Part shown: piece after piece, positions 24,614 through 33,497 of the stretch
How the letters are laid out: each line of letters opens with the position of its first letter
Numbering within the stretch: the first letter of the stretch is position 1
DNA from: Bacteroidales bacterium
GTDB lineage: Bacteria > Bacteroidota > Bacteroidia > Bacteroidales > UBA1402
DNA: 39,577 nucleotides
Direction: 5' to 3'
Assembly (NCBI GenBank): GCA_028694375.1
Contig: JAQUTN010000005.1
Span: 1 to 39,577, forward strand
The notes under the pieces: generated by a model
Databases searched by the model: none
What the model was told of the DNA's origin: nothing
The model's input: only the letters and a program-made list of their open reading frames with translations
Translations under genes and position numbers: made by a program

Positions 24614-24904
24614 ATGCGTAGAAAAAATACCCAACGTCTGGCAGAAGTGCTCAGTGAGGTGCTCAAGAATCAGTATCTCGAAGGCAAACTGAACGAAACG
24701 GCAGCAATCAGGCTTTGGCCCGAAGTTGTGGGCAAAGCGCTGGCTGAACACACAGATAATTTGTATTTTAAATATTCCGTCTTGTATGTACACGTAAAAT
24801 CGGCCATTATCCGCAACGAACTTATGCTGATAAAACCTCAGCTGATTAAGCGCCTGAACGAAAAAATAGGCAAGCCTGTGGTTAAGAACCTGGTATTGAA
24901 TTAA
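24614..24904 (+). CDS. DUF721/DciA-like protein
   Basis: 96 residues. The pattern RLAEVLSEVLKNQYLEGKLNE, then IRLWPEVVG, then LYVHVKSAIIRNELM and the final KPVVKNLVLN match the DUF721 fold. Family members such as DciA load the replicative helicase in bacteria without DnaC/DnaI, which fits the adjacency to recF. The N-terminus is short, so only the KH-like domain is present. It is in an operon with recF (7-base gap) and ends 12 bases before the convergent MarC gene. Confidence 0.85.
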   Translation: MRRKNTQRLAEVLSEVLKNQYLEGKLNETAAIRLWPEVVGKALAEHTDNLYFKYSVLYVHVKSAIIRNELMLIKPQLIKRLNEKIGKPVVKNLVLN

Positions 24905-24916
24905 ATAAGTTGTATT

Positions 24917-25504
24917 TTATTTGAGTTGATTGAGCAGGCCTTCCAGGTTGGCTGTGAATAATTTGACCGAAATTGCCAACAAAATAATTCCGAAGAATTT
25001 TCGAATGATGTAAATGCCGGCATGGCCAATGAGTTTTTCAATTCGTTTAATTCCCTTGAGGACCACAAAGACAACCAAAATATTCAGGAAGAGTGCTATT
25101 ACTATATTAATTGTTTGAAATTCAGCTTTTAACGAAAGCATGGTGGTAAAAGATCCTGCACCCACGATGAGAGGAAATACCAAAGGAACTATGGAAGAAA
25201 CCTCTGCCGGGCCTTTGTAGCGAAACACTTCGATATCGAAAATCATTTCGGCGGCCACCGCAAAAATCACTATTGCGCCTGCTACAGCAAAAGAAGATAT
25301 ATTTACCCCAAACAAAGCCAGCACACCATCACCCAAAAAGAAAAAAGCTACCAGAAGGGTAAACGAAATTAAAGAAATTTTGAGAGGAGGAACACCTCCC
25401 GGTTTTTTTTGCAAATCAATAATAATCGGGATTGAGCCAACAATGTCAATGATAGCAAACAAAACCATGAATGCGCTTAATATCTCTCTTAAATTGAATC
25501 CCAT
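24917..25504 (-). CDS. MarC family (UPF0056) membrane protein
   Basis: 195 residues with six hydrophobic segments. GxPIIIDLQKK-like residues (about 24-35) follow the first helix. A conserved central stretch (PLVFPLIVGAGSFTTML, about 107-123) is typical of MarC. The molecular role of MarC proteins is not established, and the name does not imply antibiotic resistance. The frame is open to 25561, but a TACTTTTG box at 25521-25528 points to the ATG at 25504. It is divergent from the cyclic-nucleotide-binding-fold gene. Confidence 0.86.
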   Translation of the reverse strand: MGFNLREILSAFMVLFAIIDIVGSIPIIIDLQKKPGGVPPLKISLISFTLLVAFFFLGDGVLALFGVNISSFAVAGAIVIFAVAAEMIFDIEVFRYKGPAEVSSIVPLVFPLIVGAGSFTTMLSLKAEFQTINIVIALFLNILVVFVVLKGIKRIEKLIGHAGIYIIRKFFGIILLAISVKLFTANLEGLLNQLK

Positions 25505-25520
25505 GGCGATAATTTTTTTA

Positions 25521-25528
25521 CAAAAGTA
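25521..25528 (-). promoter_or_regulatory. Promoter -7 box (TACTTTTG) of the MarC gene
   Basis: Minus-strand exact match, 16 bases upstream of the ATG at 25504, predicting a leader of about 13 nt. Confidence 0.55.
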
Positions 25529-25590
25529 GCGCATTTTCAGAAATCTTGAGTATTTTCGCAAAGGAATTATTTATACTCAAAAAATATAAG

Positions 25591-25989
25591 ATGTCAAGAT
25601 TTGAACTTTTTTTGAAATATCCCTTGTTTAAGGGAATGAGTATGGATGAGTTGTTTCCGCTTTTGACTAAAGTCAGCCTAGACTTCGACAATTATAGCAC
25701 CGGAGATATTCTCTTTGACAAAGATACTGTTTGTGAGAATTTGATCTTTTTGCTGGACGGCAGAGTGGAACTCGAAAACGAACAAAAGAAAAAACGCATC
25801 GCTCAAGGGCCGGAATTGATCGTCTTTACTCGTTTGTTTGGGCAGAACCGTCAAATGCCCCTAAGCGCAAAAGCCTTGGATAATTGCAGCATTATGCAGA
25901 TAGACAGGAAGTCCTTACTGTTTTTGATGCGCAACAGTCAGACCGTATTATGCAATTACCTCGACTTAATTACGGACCTGATTGTTTGA
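25591..25989 (+). CDS. Cyclic-nucleotide-binding-fold (Crp-like) protein without a DNA-binding domain
   Basis: 132 residues from the ATG at 25591. The N-terminus FLKYPLFKGMSMDELFPLL and the stretch YSTGDILFDKDTVCENLIFLLDGRVELE are the opening strands of a Crp/Fnr-type beta-roll, and a connecting helix (NSQTVLCNYLDLITDLIV) follows. Crp-type regulators continue with a winged-helix domain of about 80 residues. Here a stop codon follows and only 125 bases remain before the next gene. It is either a stand-alone sensor domain, a decayed regulator, or a truncation. No Cys cluster as in Fnr. The ligand is unknown. Confidence 0.72.
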   Translation: MSRFELFLKYPLFKGMSMDELFPLLTKVSLDFDNYSTGDILFDKDTVCENLIFLLDGRVELENEQKKKRIAQGPELIVFTRLFGQNRQMPLSAKALDNCSIMQIDRKSLLFLMRNSQTVLCNYLDLITDLIV

Positions 25990-26114
25990 ATCCGGCACCA
26001 ACAAACTCATTCCTTATTCTTTTTTCACTGCTTATAAAAAGCACTACTAAAAGCAGTCGCAACTTTATTGTTGCATAAAGTATTAATTAATAGAAGATTG
26101 ATAGAATTGACCAG

Positions 26115-28199
26115 ATGAAAACTAAATTATTTTTAATTATGACAGCGCTGACCGTTATTGGTCTTCAGGCCTCTAATCCCTTTTTGAGAAAATACAAAAC
26201 TCTGCACGAGACAGCCCCCTTCGAGGAAGTTAAAATTGAACATCTTCTTCCTGCCTATCAGGAGGCTATTCGACAACACGAAAAAGAAATTCAAAAAATT
26301 ACAGCCAGCAAACAGGCGGCATCTTTCGAAAATACCATTGAAAGTCTGGAACGCTCAGGCGATTTACTCGACAAAGTATCTGCAGTTTATTATACCTTGC
26401 TCAACAACCAAACCAGTGACGAGCTGATGGACCTGTCACAACAGATTTCGCCTCTGCTGTCTGAACATCACAACAATATTGTTCTGAACGAGGCTCTGTA
26501 CCAACGAATCAAGACAGTTTACGACAACAGAGAAAATTTAAACCTGAATACAGAACAAAGCCGCCTGCTTTGGGAAACCTATATGGACTTCCTCGACAGC
26601 GGAGCTACCCTGAAAGGCTCCGACCGCGAAAAATACAGGGAACTGAGCACCAAACTGAGTAAGCTTAGCCTGAATTTCGGCCAAAATGTGCTGAAGGCCA
26701 CTAATGCCTACTCAAAAATATTTACCGATAAAAAATTATTGTCCGGTATACCCGAAGATGTATTAAGCATTGCTGCCGAAAAAGCAAAAGCCAAAGGACA
26801 GGAAGGCTGGCTCTTTGACCTTACGGCTCCCAGTTACGGAGCTTTTTTGAAGTATGCCGACAACAGAGAGCTTCGCGAAGAAATGTACCGTGCTTACATG
26901 GGCAGAGCCCTGGAGGGAGAGTTCAATAATCAGCCCCTCATCAGGGATATTGTGAATACCCGCCTCGAAATGGCAAAACTTTTTGGTTATTCCGACTATG
27001 CTTCCTATGTGCTGCGCCGAAGAATGACCAAAAATCCCGAAACCGTTTACGGACTCCTGGATCAGCTAAGGGCAGCCTATTTACCACTGGGCGAAAGGGA
27101 ACTTTCGGCCCTGCAGGGATTTGCCTTGGGATACGAGAAAAATTTTATCAAACTGGAGGCTTGGGATTGGTCGTACTATTCGCAAAAACTCAAAGATCTG
27201 CAGTTTGATCTCAACGACGAAATGCTCAAACCCTACTTTAAGCTGGATAATGTAATAGAGGGTGTCTTCGGACTGGCCACCAAATTATACGGTCTCCGGT
27301 TCGAGAAAAACGAAAAGATTCAGGTTTGGCATAAGGAGGTGACAGCCTACGAAGTCTTTGATAAGGACGGTTCTTTCCTTGCCGTTCTTTATACCGATTT
27401 CCACCCCAGGGCCAGCAAACGTTCCGGAGCCTGGATGAGTGATATTAAAGCCCAACACAAAATTAAAAACAAGGATGTACGCCCACATATCACATTAACT
27501 ACCAATTTCACCCCATCTACCGCCGATAAGCCATCACTGCTTACTTTTGATGAAGTAACTACCTTCCTGCACGAATTTGGTCATACCCTGCACGGTATGC
27601 TTTCCAGCACCACCTATGCCTCGCTGGCAGGTACTAACGTTTACAGGGATTTTGTGGAATTGCCTTCACAAATAATGGAGAATTGGGCCACTAAACAAGA
27701 GTTCCTGAATACCTTTGCCGTTCATTACCAGAGCGGCGAAAAGATTCCGGCCGAACTGATCGAAAAAATAATCGCCGCCGATAATTTCAATGTGGGCTAT
27801 GCATGTTTGCGCCAGCTGAGTTTCGGCTATCTGGATATGGCCTGGCACGGCCTTCAAAAACCTTTCGAAGGAGATGTACGTCAATTTGAAAATCAAGCCT
27901 GGAACTCTGTCATACTGCTTGCGCAACCTCAGGAATCCTGCATGAGTACAAGTTTCAGCCATATTTTCTCGGGTGGTTATGCCGCCGGTTATTACGGATA
28001 TAAATGGGCAGAAGTTCTCGATGCCGACGCTTTTGAATACTTTACCGAAAAAGAGGTCTTCGATACTCAACGTGCTGCTTCGTTCCGCGAAAACATACTT
28101 TCCAGGGGTGGCACCGAAGATCCTTCGGAACTATATTTACGGTTCAGAGGTCGTGAACCCCGTATTGATGCTTTACTCAAACGCAACGGAATACAATAA
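26115..28199 (+). CDS. M3-family metallopeptidase (peptidyl-dipeptidase Dcp type), exported
   Basis: 694 residues. N-terminal signal-like segment (KTKLFLIMTALTVIGLQAS). The zinc motif HEFGH is at residues 486-490, with downstream FVELPSQIMENW supplying the third ligand. C-terminal YAAGYYGYKWAEVLDAD is the substrate-binding motif of M3 proteins. Oligopeptidase A, Dcp and neurolysin share it. Size and signal favour a periplasmic Dcp-like enzyme removing dipeptides from C-termini or cleaving short peptides. It is immediately followed by the dCMP deaminase gene, whose ATG begins at the base after the stop codon, so they are likely co-transcribed. Confidence 0.92.
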   Translation: MKTKLFLIMTALTVIGLQASNPFLRKYKTLHETAPFEEVKIEHLLPAYQEAIRQHEKEIQKITASKQAASFENTIESLERSGDLLDKVSAVYYTLLNNQTSDELMDLSQQISPLLSEHHNNIVLNEALYQRIKTVYDNRENLNLNTEQSRLLWETYMDFLDSGATLKGSDREKYRELSTKLSKLSLNFGQNVLKATNAYSKIFTDKKLLSGIPEDVLSIAAEKAKAKGQEGWLFDLTAPSYGAFLKYADNRELREEMYRAYMGRALEGEFNNQPLIRDIVNTRLEMAKLFGYSDYASYVLRRRMTKNPETVYGLLDQLRAAYLPLGERELSALQGFALGYEKNFIKLEAWDWSYYSQKLKDLQFDLNDEMLKPYFKLDNVIEGVFGLATKLYGLRFEKNEKIQVWHKEVTAYEVFDKDGSFLAVLYTDFHPRASKRSGAWMSDIKAQHKIKNKDVRPHITLTTNFTPSTADKPSLLTFDEVTTFLHEFGHTLHGMLSSTTYASLAGTNVYRDFVELPSQIMENWATKQEFLNTFAVHYQSGEKIPAELIEKIIAADNFNVGYACLRQLSFGYLDMAWHGLQKPFEGDVRQFENQAWNSVILLAQPQESCMSTSFSHIFSGGYAAGYYGYKWAEVLDADAFEYFTEKEVFDTQRAASFRENILSRGGTEDPSELYLRFRGREPRIDALLKRNGIQ

Positions 28200-28628
28200 A
28201 TGGACGAAAAACAAGACTTACTGGATAAACGTTATATGCGCATGGCCTTGATCTGGGCCGAGAATTCTTATTGTAAACGCAGGCAGGTTGGAGCTCTGAT
28301 GGTAAAAGATAAGCGCATTATTTCTGACGGTTACAACGGCACTCCCTCGGGTTTTGAAAATATCTGCGAAGACGATGAAGGCAACACCAAAGCTTACGTT
28401 TTGCACGCAGAAGCCAATGCCATAACCAAAGTGGCCCGGTCGCACAACAGCAGCCAGGGAGCAACCATTTATGTTACTGCCTGTCCTTGTATAGATTGCG
28501 CCAAATTAATCATTCAGGCAGGTATCGTAAGAGTAGTCTACGGAGAACCCTATCACGCAGAAGATGGTTTGAATCTTTTGCTGAGAGCAGGCATCGAAGT
28601 TTCCTTTTGCGATAAAAGTCTGCTTTAA
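28200..28628 (+). CDS. dCMP deaminase (ComEB-like)
   Basis: 142 residues. Cytidine-deaminase fold with zinc ligands His69 (in HAEANAI) and Cys97, Cys100 (PCIDC); Glu71 is the proton shuttle. The N-terminal RYMRMALIWAENSYCKRRQVGA is typical of dCMP deaminases. It converts dCMP to dUMP, feeding thymidylate synthesis, which links it to the folate enzyme two genes downstream. Start codon abuts the upstream stop. Confidence 0.93.
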   Translation: MDEKQDLLDKRYMRMALIWAENSYCKRRQVGALMVKDKRIISDGYNGTPSGFENICEDDEGNTKAYVLHAEANAITKVARSHNSSQGATIYVTACPCIDCAKLIIQAGIVRVVYGEPYHAEDGLNLLLRAGIEVSFCDKSLL

Positions 28629-28652
28629 TTTACTATTCAATAATCCCTGGCA

Positions 28653-30290
28653 ATGAAAAACCGGTATCAACTGTTTCTTATCATACTTGTTTGCGTGCTT
28701 ATAGGTATAACCATCGGTAATTTTGTTTCCCTCAGGCAACAAGACAATAAAGGCCTTACCGGTCTGGTTAGTTTTAATAAGCTGGACGCGCTGCTCAATC
28801 TTGTTTCTTCAAAATACGTTGAAGATGTTGACGAAAAAAAACTCATAGAAGGTCTGATTCCTCAAGTATTGTTGGAATTGGATCCTCACTCGATTTACAT
28901 TACTGCAGAAGAAATGGAAAGAGCCAACGAAGACATCGAAGGTTCTTTCAGCGGTGTGGGCATACAATTCAATATACGGGAAGATACCATACGAGTGGTT
29001 GCCGTCATTACGGGAGGCCCCGCCGAGCAAGCCGGTCTCAGGGCAGGTGATATGATTGTCAGTATTAACGACAGCAGTTTTGTGGGATCAACAATCACCA
29101 ACGAACGCGTGATGAAAACCCTGAGAGGCGAAAAAAACACTGATGTCAAAGTGGGGGTCCGCAGAAGAAATGCCGGCCGGGAACTCAGCTTTAATCTTAC
29201 ACGAGACGACATTCCGGTGAACAGCATCGATGCCTCATACAAGATTGGAGAAAACATTGCCTACATAAAACTCGGTAAATTTACCAGAACCAGCTACAAT
29301 GAGTTCTTGTCTGTTATCAGCAAAATGAAAGCTCAGGACAATTGCGACCGCGTTATTCTCGACCTCAGAGGCAACCCCGGAGGATTAATGGGTCCCGCAC
29401 TGGCCATTCTGAATGAGTTTCTGCCCCGCAACAGCCTGATGTTATATGTCGAAGGCAAAGCATACAAAAGAGAAGAAAGTTATTCCGACGGCAGAGGTTC
29501 CTGCCAGAATACACCTCTCATTGTGCTGATGGATGAATGGGCCGCCTCCTCGAGCGAAATCGTGGCCGGGGCCATACAGGACAACGACCGGGGGTACATT
29601 GTCGGCCGCAGATCTTACGGAAAAGGTCTGGTTCAGCAACAAATCCCGTTTAAAGACGGTTCTGCCATTCGATTAACTGTTGCACATTATTACGTGCCTT
29701 CGGGGCGCAATATTCAAAAACCTTTTGAAAAAGGCGATTTCGAAGATTACGAAATGGATTTGGTGAATCGCTATATGCGGGGAGAATTCGACTCCCGCGA
29801 CAGCATTCAACTGAGTGACAGTCTTATATACAAAACCAAAGGCGGACGTTTGGTTTACGGAGGAGGAGGCATTATGCCCGATTTCTTTGTGCCCATAGAC
29901 ACCACCGGTAGCAGTGAATGGTACAATACGGTGTTCAACCAAATGCTTCCTTATAACTTTGCGGCCAGCTACGCCGATCATCACCGTGAGCAATTGCTGG
30001 ATTTAAAAACTCCTGCCGCCTTAAAAGCATATCTACAAGAGCAAAGAGTCTTCGAAAGCTTTGTTGATTACACGGTAGCACAAGGTATTCCCAAAAACCC
30101 GAAGCAAATTTCCCTATCCAAAGAATTGGCAGCAACTCAGATTTTCGCTTATATAGCCCGAAATATTCTGGGGGAAGATGCTTTCTGGATGCTATTGCAG
30201 GAAAAAGATGCCACACTCACCAAAGCCATTTCGCTTATACAAAATCTTACTGCAAGTGTACCCGTTGACCAGGCACAGCAGGCTCAATAA
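28653..30290 (+). CDS. S41-family C-terminal processing peptidase (Ctp)
   Basis: 545 residues. A signal-anchor helix (about 6-25), then an N-terminal helical domain, a PDZ domain (about 95-180; AEQAGLRAGDMIVSI) and the protease domain. The Ser/Lys dyad is Ser301 in ASSSEIVAGA and Lys324 in SYGKGLVQ. GNPGG (about 240-244) is part of the fold. It cleaves proteins at or near their C-termini in the periplasm. A C-terminal extension of about 130 residues lacks a recognised domain and ends in a Gln/Ala run. It lies between dCMP deaminase (24-base gap) and 5-formyl-THF cyclo-ligase (6-base gap). Confidence 0.94.
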   Translation: MKNRYQLFLIILVCVLIGITIGNFVSLRQQDNKGLTGLVSFNKLDALLNLVSSKYVEDVDEKKLIEGLIPQVLLELDPHSIYITAEEMERANEDIEGSFSGVGIQFNIREDTIRVVAVITGGPAEQAGLRAGDMIVSINDSSFVGSTITNERVMKTLRGEKNTDVKVGVRRRNAGRELSFNLTRDDIPVNSIDASYKIGENIAYIKLGKFTRTSYNEFLSVISKMKAQDNCDRVILDLRGNPGGLMGPALAILNEFLPRNSLMLYVEGKAYKREESYSDGRGSCQNTPLIVLMDEWAASSSEIVAGAIQDNDRGYIVGRRSYGKGLVQQQIPFKDGSAIRLTVAHYYVPSGRNIQKPFEKGDFEDYEMDLVNRYMRGEFDSRDSIQLSDSLIYKTKGGRLVYGGGGIMPDFFVPIDTTGSSEWYNTVFNQMLPYNFAASYADHHREQLLDLKTPAALKAYLQEQRVFESFVDYTVAQGIPKNPKQISLSKELAATQIFAYIARNILGEDAFWMLLQEKDATLTKAISLIQNLTASVPVDQAQQAQ

Positions 30291-30296
30291 AACATC

Positions 30297-30845
30297 ATGG
30301 AGAGTCCGGCCGGGCAAAAACAACTACTGAGAAAAACTCTGCGCTTGCTGGCAAAACAACAGGACCCCGCAGAGCTCGAAAAGGAATCCAGGCTTATTTG
30401 TAACAGACTGGAGTTGAGTCCTGAGTTTAATAAAGCTCAAAGCCTCTTGTTGTATTACGCCTTACCTGACGAAGTGAGCACTCTGGAATTGATTCAGAAC
30501 TGGTATAAACAAAAAAACCTGCTGCTCCCTGTAATTATCGACGACAGCACTATGGTTTTACGGCTTTACACCGGGCAACAAAAAATGCAGCTCAACCGCT
30601 GGGGTATAGCTGAACCGATAGGTGAAGATTACGAGGATTATAACAACATCGATTTGGCTGTAATCCCCGGACTGGCTTTCGATAAACAAGGCTACCGGCT
30701 GGGGCGGGGTAAAGCGTATTACGATCGCTTTCTGTACCAACTCCGCTGCCCGGTGTTTGGCTTATGCTTTGCCTTTCGTTACCTTGATAATTTACCCCTG
30801 GAAGCCTGGGATATACCTGTTCAGCGAGTAATTAGCAGTCTTTAG
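30297..30845 (+). CDS. 5-formyltetrahydrofolate cyclo-ligase
   Basis: 182 residues, the normal length. N-terminal KQLLRKTLR binds ATP. Central VIPGLAFDKQGYRLGRGKAYYDRFL is the signature, with Ala where others have Gly-Gly before the Tyr-Tyr-Asp-Arg. It converts 5-formyl-THF to 5,10-methenyl-THF, using ATP. It is the last gene of a probable operon with M3 peptidase, dCMP deaminase and S41 protease. The gene ends eight bases before the convergent GH57 gene. Confidence 0.9.
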   Translation: MESPAGQKQLLRKTLRLLAKQQDPAELEKESRLICNRLELSPEFNKAQSLLLYYALPDEVSTLELIQNWYKQKNLLLPVIIDDSTMVLRLYTGQQKMQLNRWGIAEPIGEDYEDYNNIDLAVIPGLAFDKQGYRLGRGKAYYDRFLYQLRCPVFGLCFAFRYLDNLPLEAWDIPVQRVISSL

Positions 30846-30852
30846 AACGTAT

Positions 30853-32214
30853 TTATTTTGCTGTTTTAGTTTTCGAGTTGGATTTATCGGTTTTTCCTGT
30901 TTTCCTGGGCATTTCGGTATTATTCCCCTTTTTGCTTTTTTTGAGTTCTTTTTCCAGGGCGGCAATCTTAAGTTCCTGATTTTGAATTGTAGTCAATAAA
31001 GAATTCAACTCTTCATTTCCTACCGAAGAGGGGAACTGAGCTTCTACTCGCTCTGTAAAATCGCTCAGCACATTCATATAATTAATAAAAGCATCAAAGG
31101 GAGTCTCGTAGGGGCTGAAGTAACGATACAGGCCGCCATCCGAAAAATTCTTGGTACTCATGTAGTAAAAATGATCGCTAGTCTGCAGGTAATTCCAGTC
31201 CAGATGCAAGCGACGGTCTTTACTCATTCGCACTCTTTCGGCTATACTGTACAGCTTGTTGAAAGCTTCCTGCTGAAGATCGTTCCCCAACCAGGCACTT
31301 AAATCCCTCTCTTCGTCGGCCCAGGAAGTGGGATTGGGAACACTTATAGGTCCTGTTGCTTTTATCAGGCCACTGACCTCCGAAGGTGTCGAAAACTCAA
31401 TCCCTTTTTCAAAAGCGAATTTGGGCAGGGCTTTGAGGAATTCAAAAATGCCGCTTTCTTTGGACTGGAGGTTGCCAAAGGTCTCATAATTCATAAACAA
31501 ATTGATTACCTGCTCACTATCAGGCGTTTTGTGAATCCAATCGATAAACTTGTCTGCCACTAATGGATACTCGCTCCAGTTGTAATTGGAAAAACGGAAA
31601 GTTATATCGTCACTCAGTTTATTGTTTTTCAATAAGAGTTTCAGATTGGGATTCAATGCACTATGGTAGACAAAATTGGGGCTTTTCCAACCTAATATGG
31701 CTTTGGCTCCCTCGGCAATTATAGTTTTGTAACCCATGGAATAAATCAATTCTCCTATATCGTCAGAATAGACCAATTCGGTGTTTCTGAATGTTTTGGG
31801 TTTTTGGCCAAATAAGACTTCAATGCGTTTGCGGTGTTGAGTGACCTGATTTTTAAACTCCTTTTCGTCAATAATGGAAGACAACGAATGGGCATATGTT
31901 TCGCTTAAAAATTCAACCGCCCCTGTTTTGGCTAATTTCCGAAAACTTTCGATGACTTCGGGAGCGTATTGTTCCAGTTGATCCAAGGCTACACCCGAAA
32001 TGGAAAAAGCCACCCGGAATTTTCCTCCGCTTGCCTGAATCAAATCATAGATAATTTGATTGGCCGGTAAAAAAGAATTGACAGCGATACGCTGAAGTAT
32101 TTGCTCGTTGGTGAAATCGTCGTAATAATAATGATCTGCGCCTATATCAAAAAAGCGATATCTTTTGAGACGAAAAGGTTGATGAATCTGAAAATAAAAA
32201 CAAATCGTTTTCAT
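30853..32214 (-). CDS. Glycoside hydrolase family 57 protein, acid/base Asp replaced by Asn
   Basis: 453 residues. GH57 motifs in order: FQIHQPFRL (8-16), GAVEFLSETYAHS (98-110), FRNTELVYSDD (142-152) with presumed nucleophile Glu146, and FMNYETFGN (240-248). In GH57 the last motif normally begins with Asp, the acid/base (xDxExFG). Here position 242 is Asn (codon AAT). The C-terminal 50 residues form a Lys-rich coiled coil and tail with SKTKTAK at the end. The expected role is intracellular alpha-glucan hydrolysis or transfer, but catalysis is doubtful unless another residue serves. Third gene of a glycogen operon, 17 bases after the glycosyltransferase gene. Confidence 0.88.
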   Translation of the reverse strand: MKTICFYFQIHQPFRLKRYRFFDIGADHYYYDDFTNEQILQRIAVNSFLPANQIIYDLIQASGGKFRVAFSISGVALDQLEQYAPEVIESFRKLAKTGAVEFLSETYAHSLSSIIDEKEFKNQVTQHRKRIEVLFGQKPKTFRNTELVYSDDIGELIYSMGYKTIIAEGAKAILGWKSPNFVYHSALNPNLKLLLKNNKLSDDITFRFSNYNWSEYPLVADKFIDWIHKTPDSEQVINLFMNYETFGNLQSKESGIFEFLKALPKFAFEKGIEFSTPSEVSGLIKATGPISVPNPTSWADEERDLSAWLGNDLQQEAFNKLYSIAERVRMSKDRRLHLDWNYLQTSDHFYYMSTKNFSDGGLYRYFSPYETPFDAFINYMNVLSDFTERVEAQFPSSVGNEELNSLLTTIQNQELKIAALEKELKKSKKGNNTEMPRKTGKTDKSNSKTKTAK

Positions 32215-32231
32215 ATGGCATAATTTAATAA

Positions 32232-33497
32232 TTACTTTATTCCTAACAGGCGGTCGTAGATGGCCCTGACTTTATGTCCGGCATACTCCCATTTGATTTC
32301 GTCCACTTCTTTTTTGCCCTGAATTTTTAGAAATTCATACATGGCCGGATAACTGATTATTGAATATATGGCATCGGCCATGGCATCAATATCCCAATAG
32401 TCTGTTTTAATGGCATAATTCAAAATTTCGGCACATCCGGATTGTTTTGAAATAATGGAAGGGACACCAACCTGCATGGCTTCGAGCGGAGAAATCCCAA
32501 AAGGCTCCGAAACCGAGGGCATAATGTACACATCGCTTGATTTAAGCATTCTGTACACCTGGCGACCTTTCAAAAAGCCCGGGAAATGGAACTTATCAGC
32601 AATTCCCCTCTTGGCTACCAAGTTTATCATGGCCTCCATCATATCTCCGTTGCCGGCCATTACAAAACGAACATTAGAAGTTTTTTGCAAAACCCGGCTG
32701 GCAGCCTCGACAAAATACTCCGGCCCTTTCTGCATGGTGATTCTTCCCAAAAAAGTGACAACCTTTTGAGGAGTATGCCGCTCGGGTTCAATGTCTTCAA
32801 TTTGTTTGCTTACCGGCTCAACGGCATTGTGAACTGTAGACACTTTGCGGGGGTCCTGATGATATTTGCTAATTACGGTGTCTCTGGTCAGATTACTGAC
32901 ACAAATGATGTGATCGGCGTGATCCATACCGTTCTTTTCGATGCCGTAGACCTGTGGATTGACATTGCCCCGACTGCGGTCAAAATCGGTGGCATGGACA
33001 TGTATAACTAAAGGCTTTCCGCTGACATTTTTGGCATGAATACCGGCAGAATAGGTCAACCAGTCGTGAGAGTGAATTATGTCGTAATGTTCGGTACGGG
33101 CAATAACACCGGCACAAATGGAATAGTTATTTATTTCTTCCATCAGGTTGTCTGGATAACGTCCCGAAAACTCAATACAACCCAGGTCGTTGGTATAGAG
33201 ATATCTGAAATCGGCATAAATGTGGCCCCTCATATTGTAGTAATCTTGCGGACTCATGTAGGAACCGAAACGGTTCTCGAGATGTTCCCAGGAAACATCT
33301 CTCCAAACCACCGGTGTATTGCAGGCTCCAATTATTTTTAAAAAACTCTGGTCTTCATCTCCATGAGGTTTGGGAATAACAAAAACAACATCCATATCGG
33401 ACTGCGTGGCCATACCTCTGGTCAGTCCAAAACTGGCCGTTCCCAAACCGCCGAGAATATGTGGAGGAAATTCCCAGCCAAACATTAGTGCTCTCAT
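32232..33497 (-). CDS. GT4-type glycosyltransferase (glycogen-synthase-like)
   Basis: 421 residues. The N-terminal MRALMFGWEFPPHILGGLG is the start typical of glycogen synthase-like enzymes. The C-terminal domain carries FLGRITMQKG (249-258) with Arg252 and Lys257, and the EPFGISPLE motif with Glu331 and Glu339 spaced by seven residues. It belongs to GT-B fold retaining enzymes. In the Bacteroidota clusters this enzyme sits between a debranching enzyme and a GH57 gene, and glycogen or maltodextrin synthesis is presumed; the donor nucleotide is not known. Its ATG overlaps the debranching enzyme stop by four bases (ATGA). Confidence 0.88.
   Translation of the reverse strand: MRALMFGWEFPPHILGGLGTASFGLTRGMATQSDMDVVFVIPKPHGDEDQSFLKIIGACNTPVVWRDVSWEHLENRFGSYMSPQDYYNMRGHIYADFRYLYTNDLGCIEFSGRYPDNLMEEINNYSICAGVIARTEHYDIIHSHDWLTYSAGIHAKNVSGKPLVIHVHATDFDRSRGNVNPQVYGIEKNGMDHADHIICVSNLTRDTVISKYHQDPRKVSTVHNAVEPVSKQIEDIEPERHTPQKVVTFLGRITMQKGPEYFVEAASRVLQKTSNVRFVMAGNGDMMEAMINLVAKRGIADKFHFPGFLKGRQVYRMLKSSDVYIMPSVSEPFGISPLEAMQVGVPSIISKQSGCAEILNYAIKTDYWDIDAMADAIYSIISYPAMYEFLKIQGKKEVDEIKWEYAGHKVRAIYDRLLGIK

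Noticed and set aside
24917-25504. Antibiotic-resistance role for the MarC-like gene
   Set aside because: The family name is historical and the sequence gives no support for a resistance function.
25884-26078. Extra frame after the Crp-like protein as a possible missing HTH
   Set aside because: The translation (Pro/Asn/Ser-rich, no helix-turn-helix) does not resemble a Crp winged helix.
25990-26114. Possible hairpin ACTGCTT/AAGCAGT as terminator
   Set aside because: Seven-base stem with a 17-base loop and no U-tract; too weak to list.
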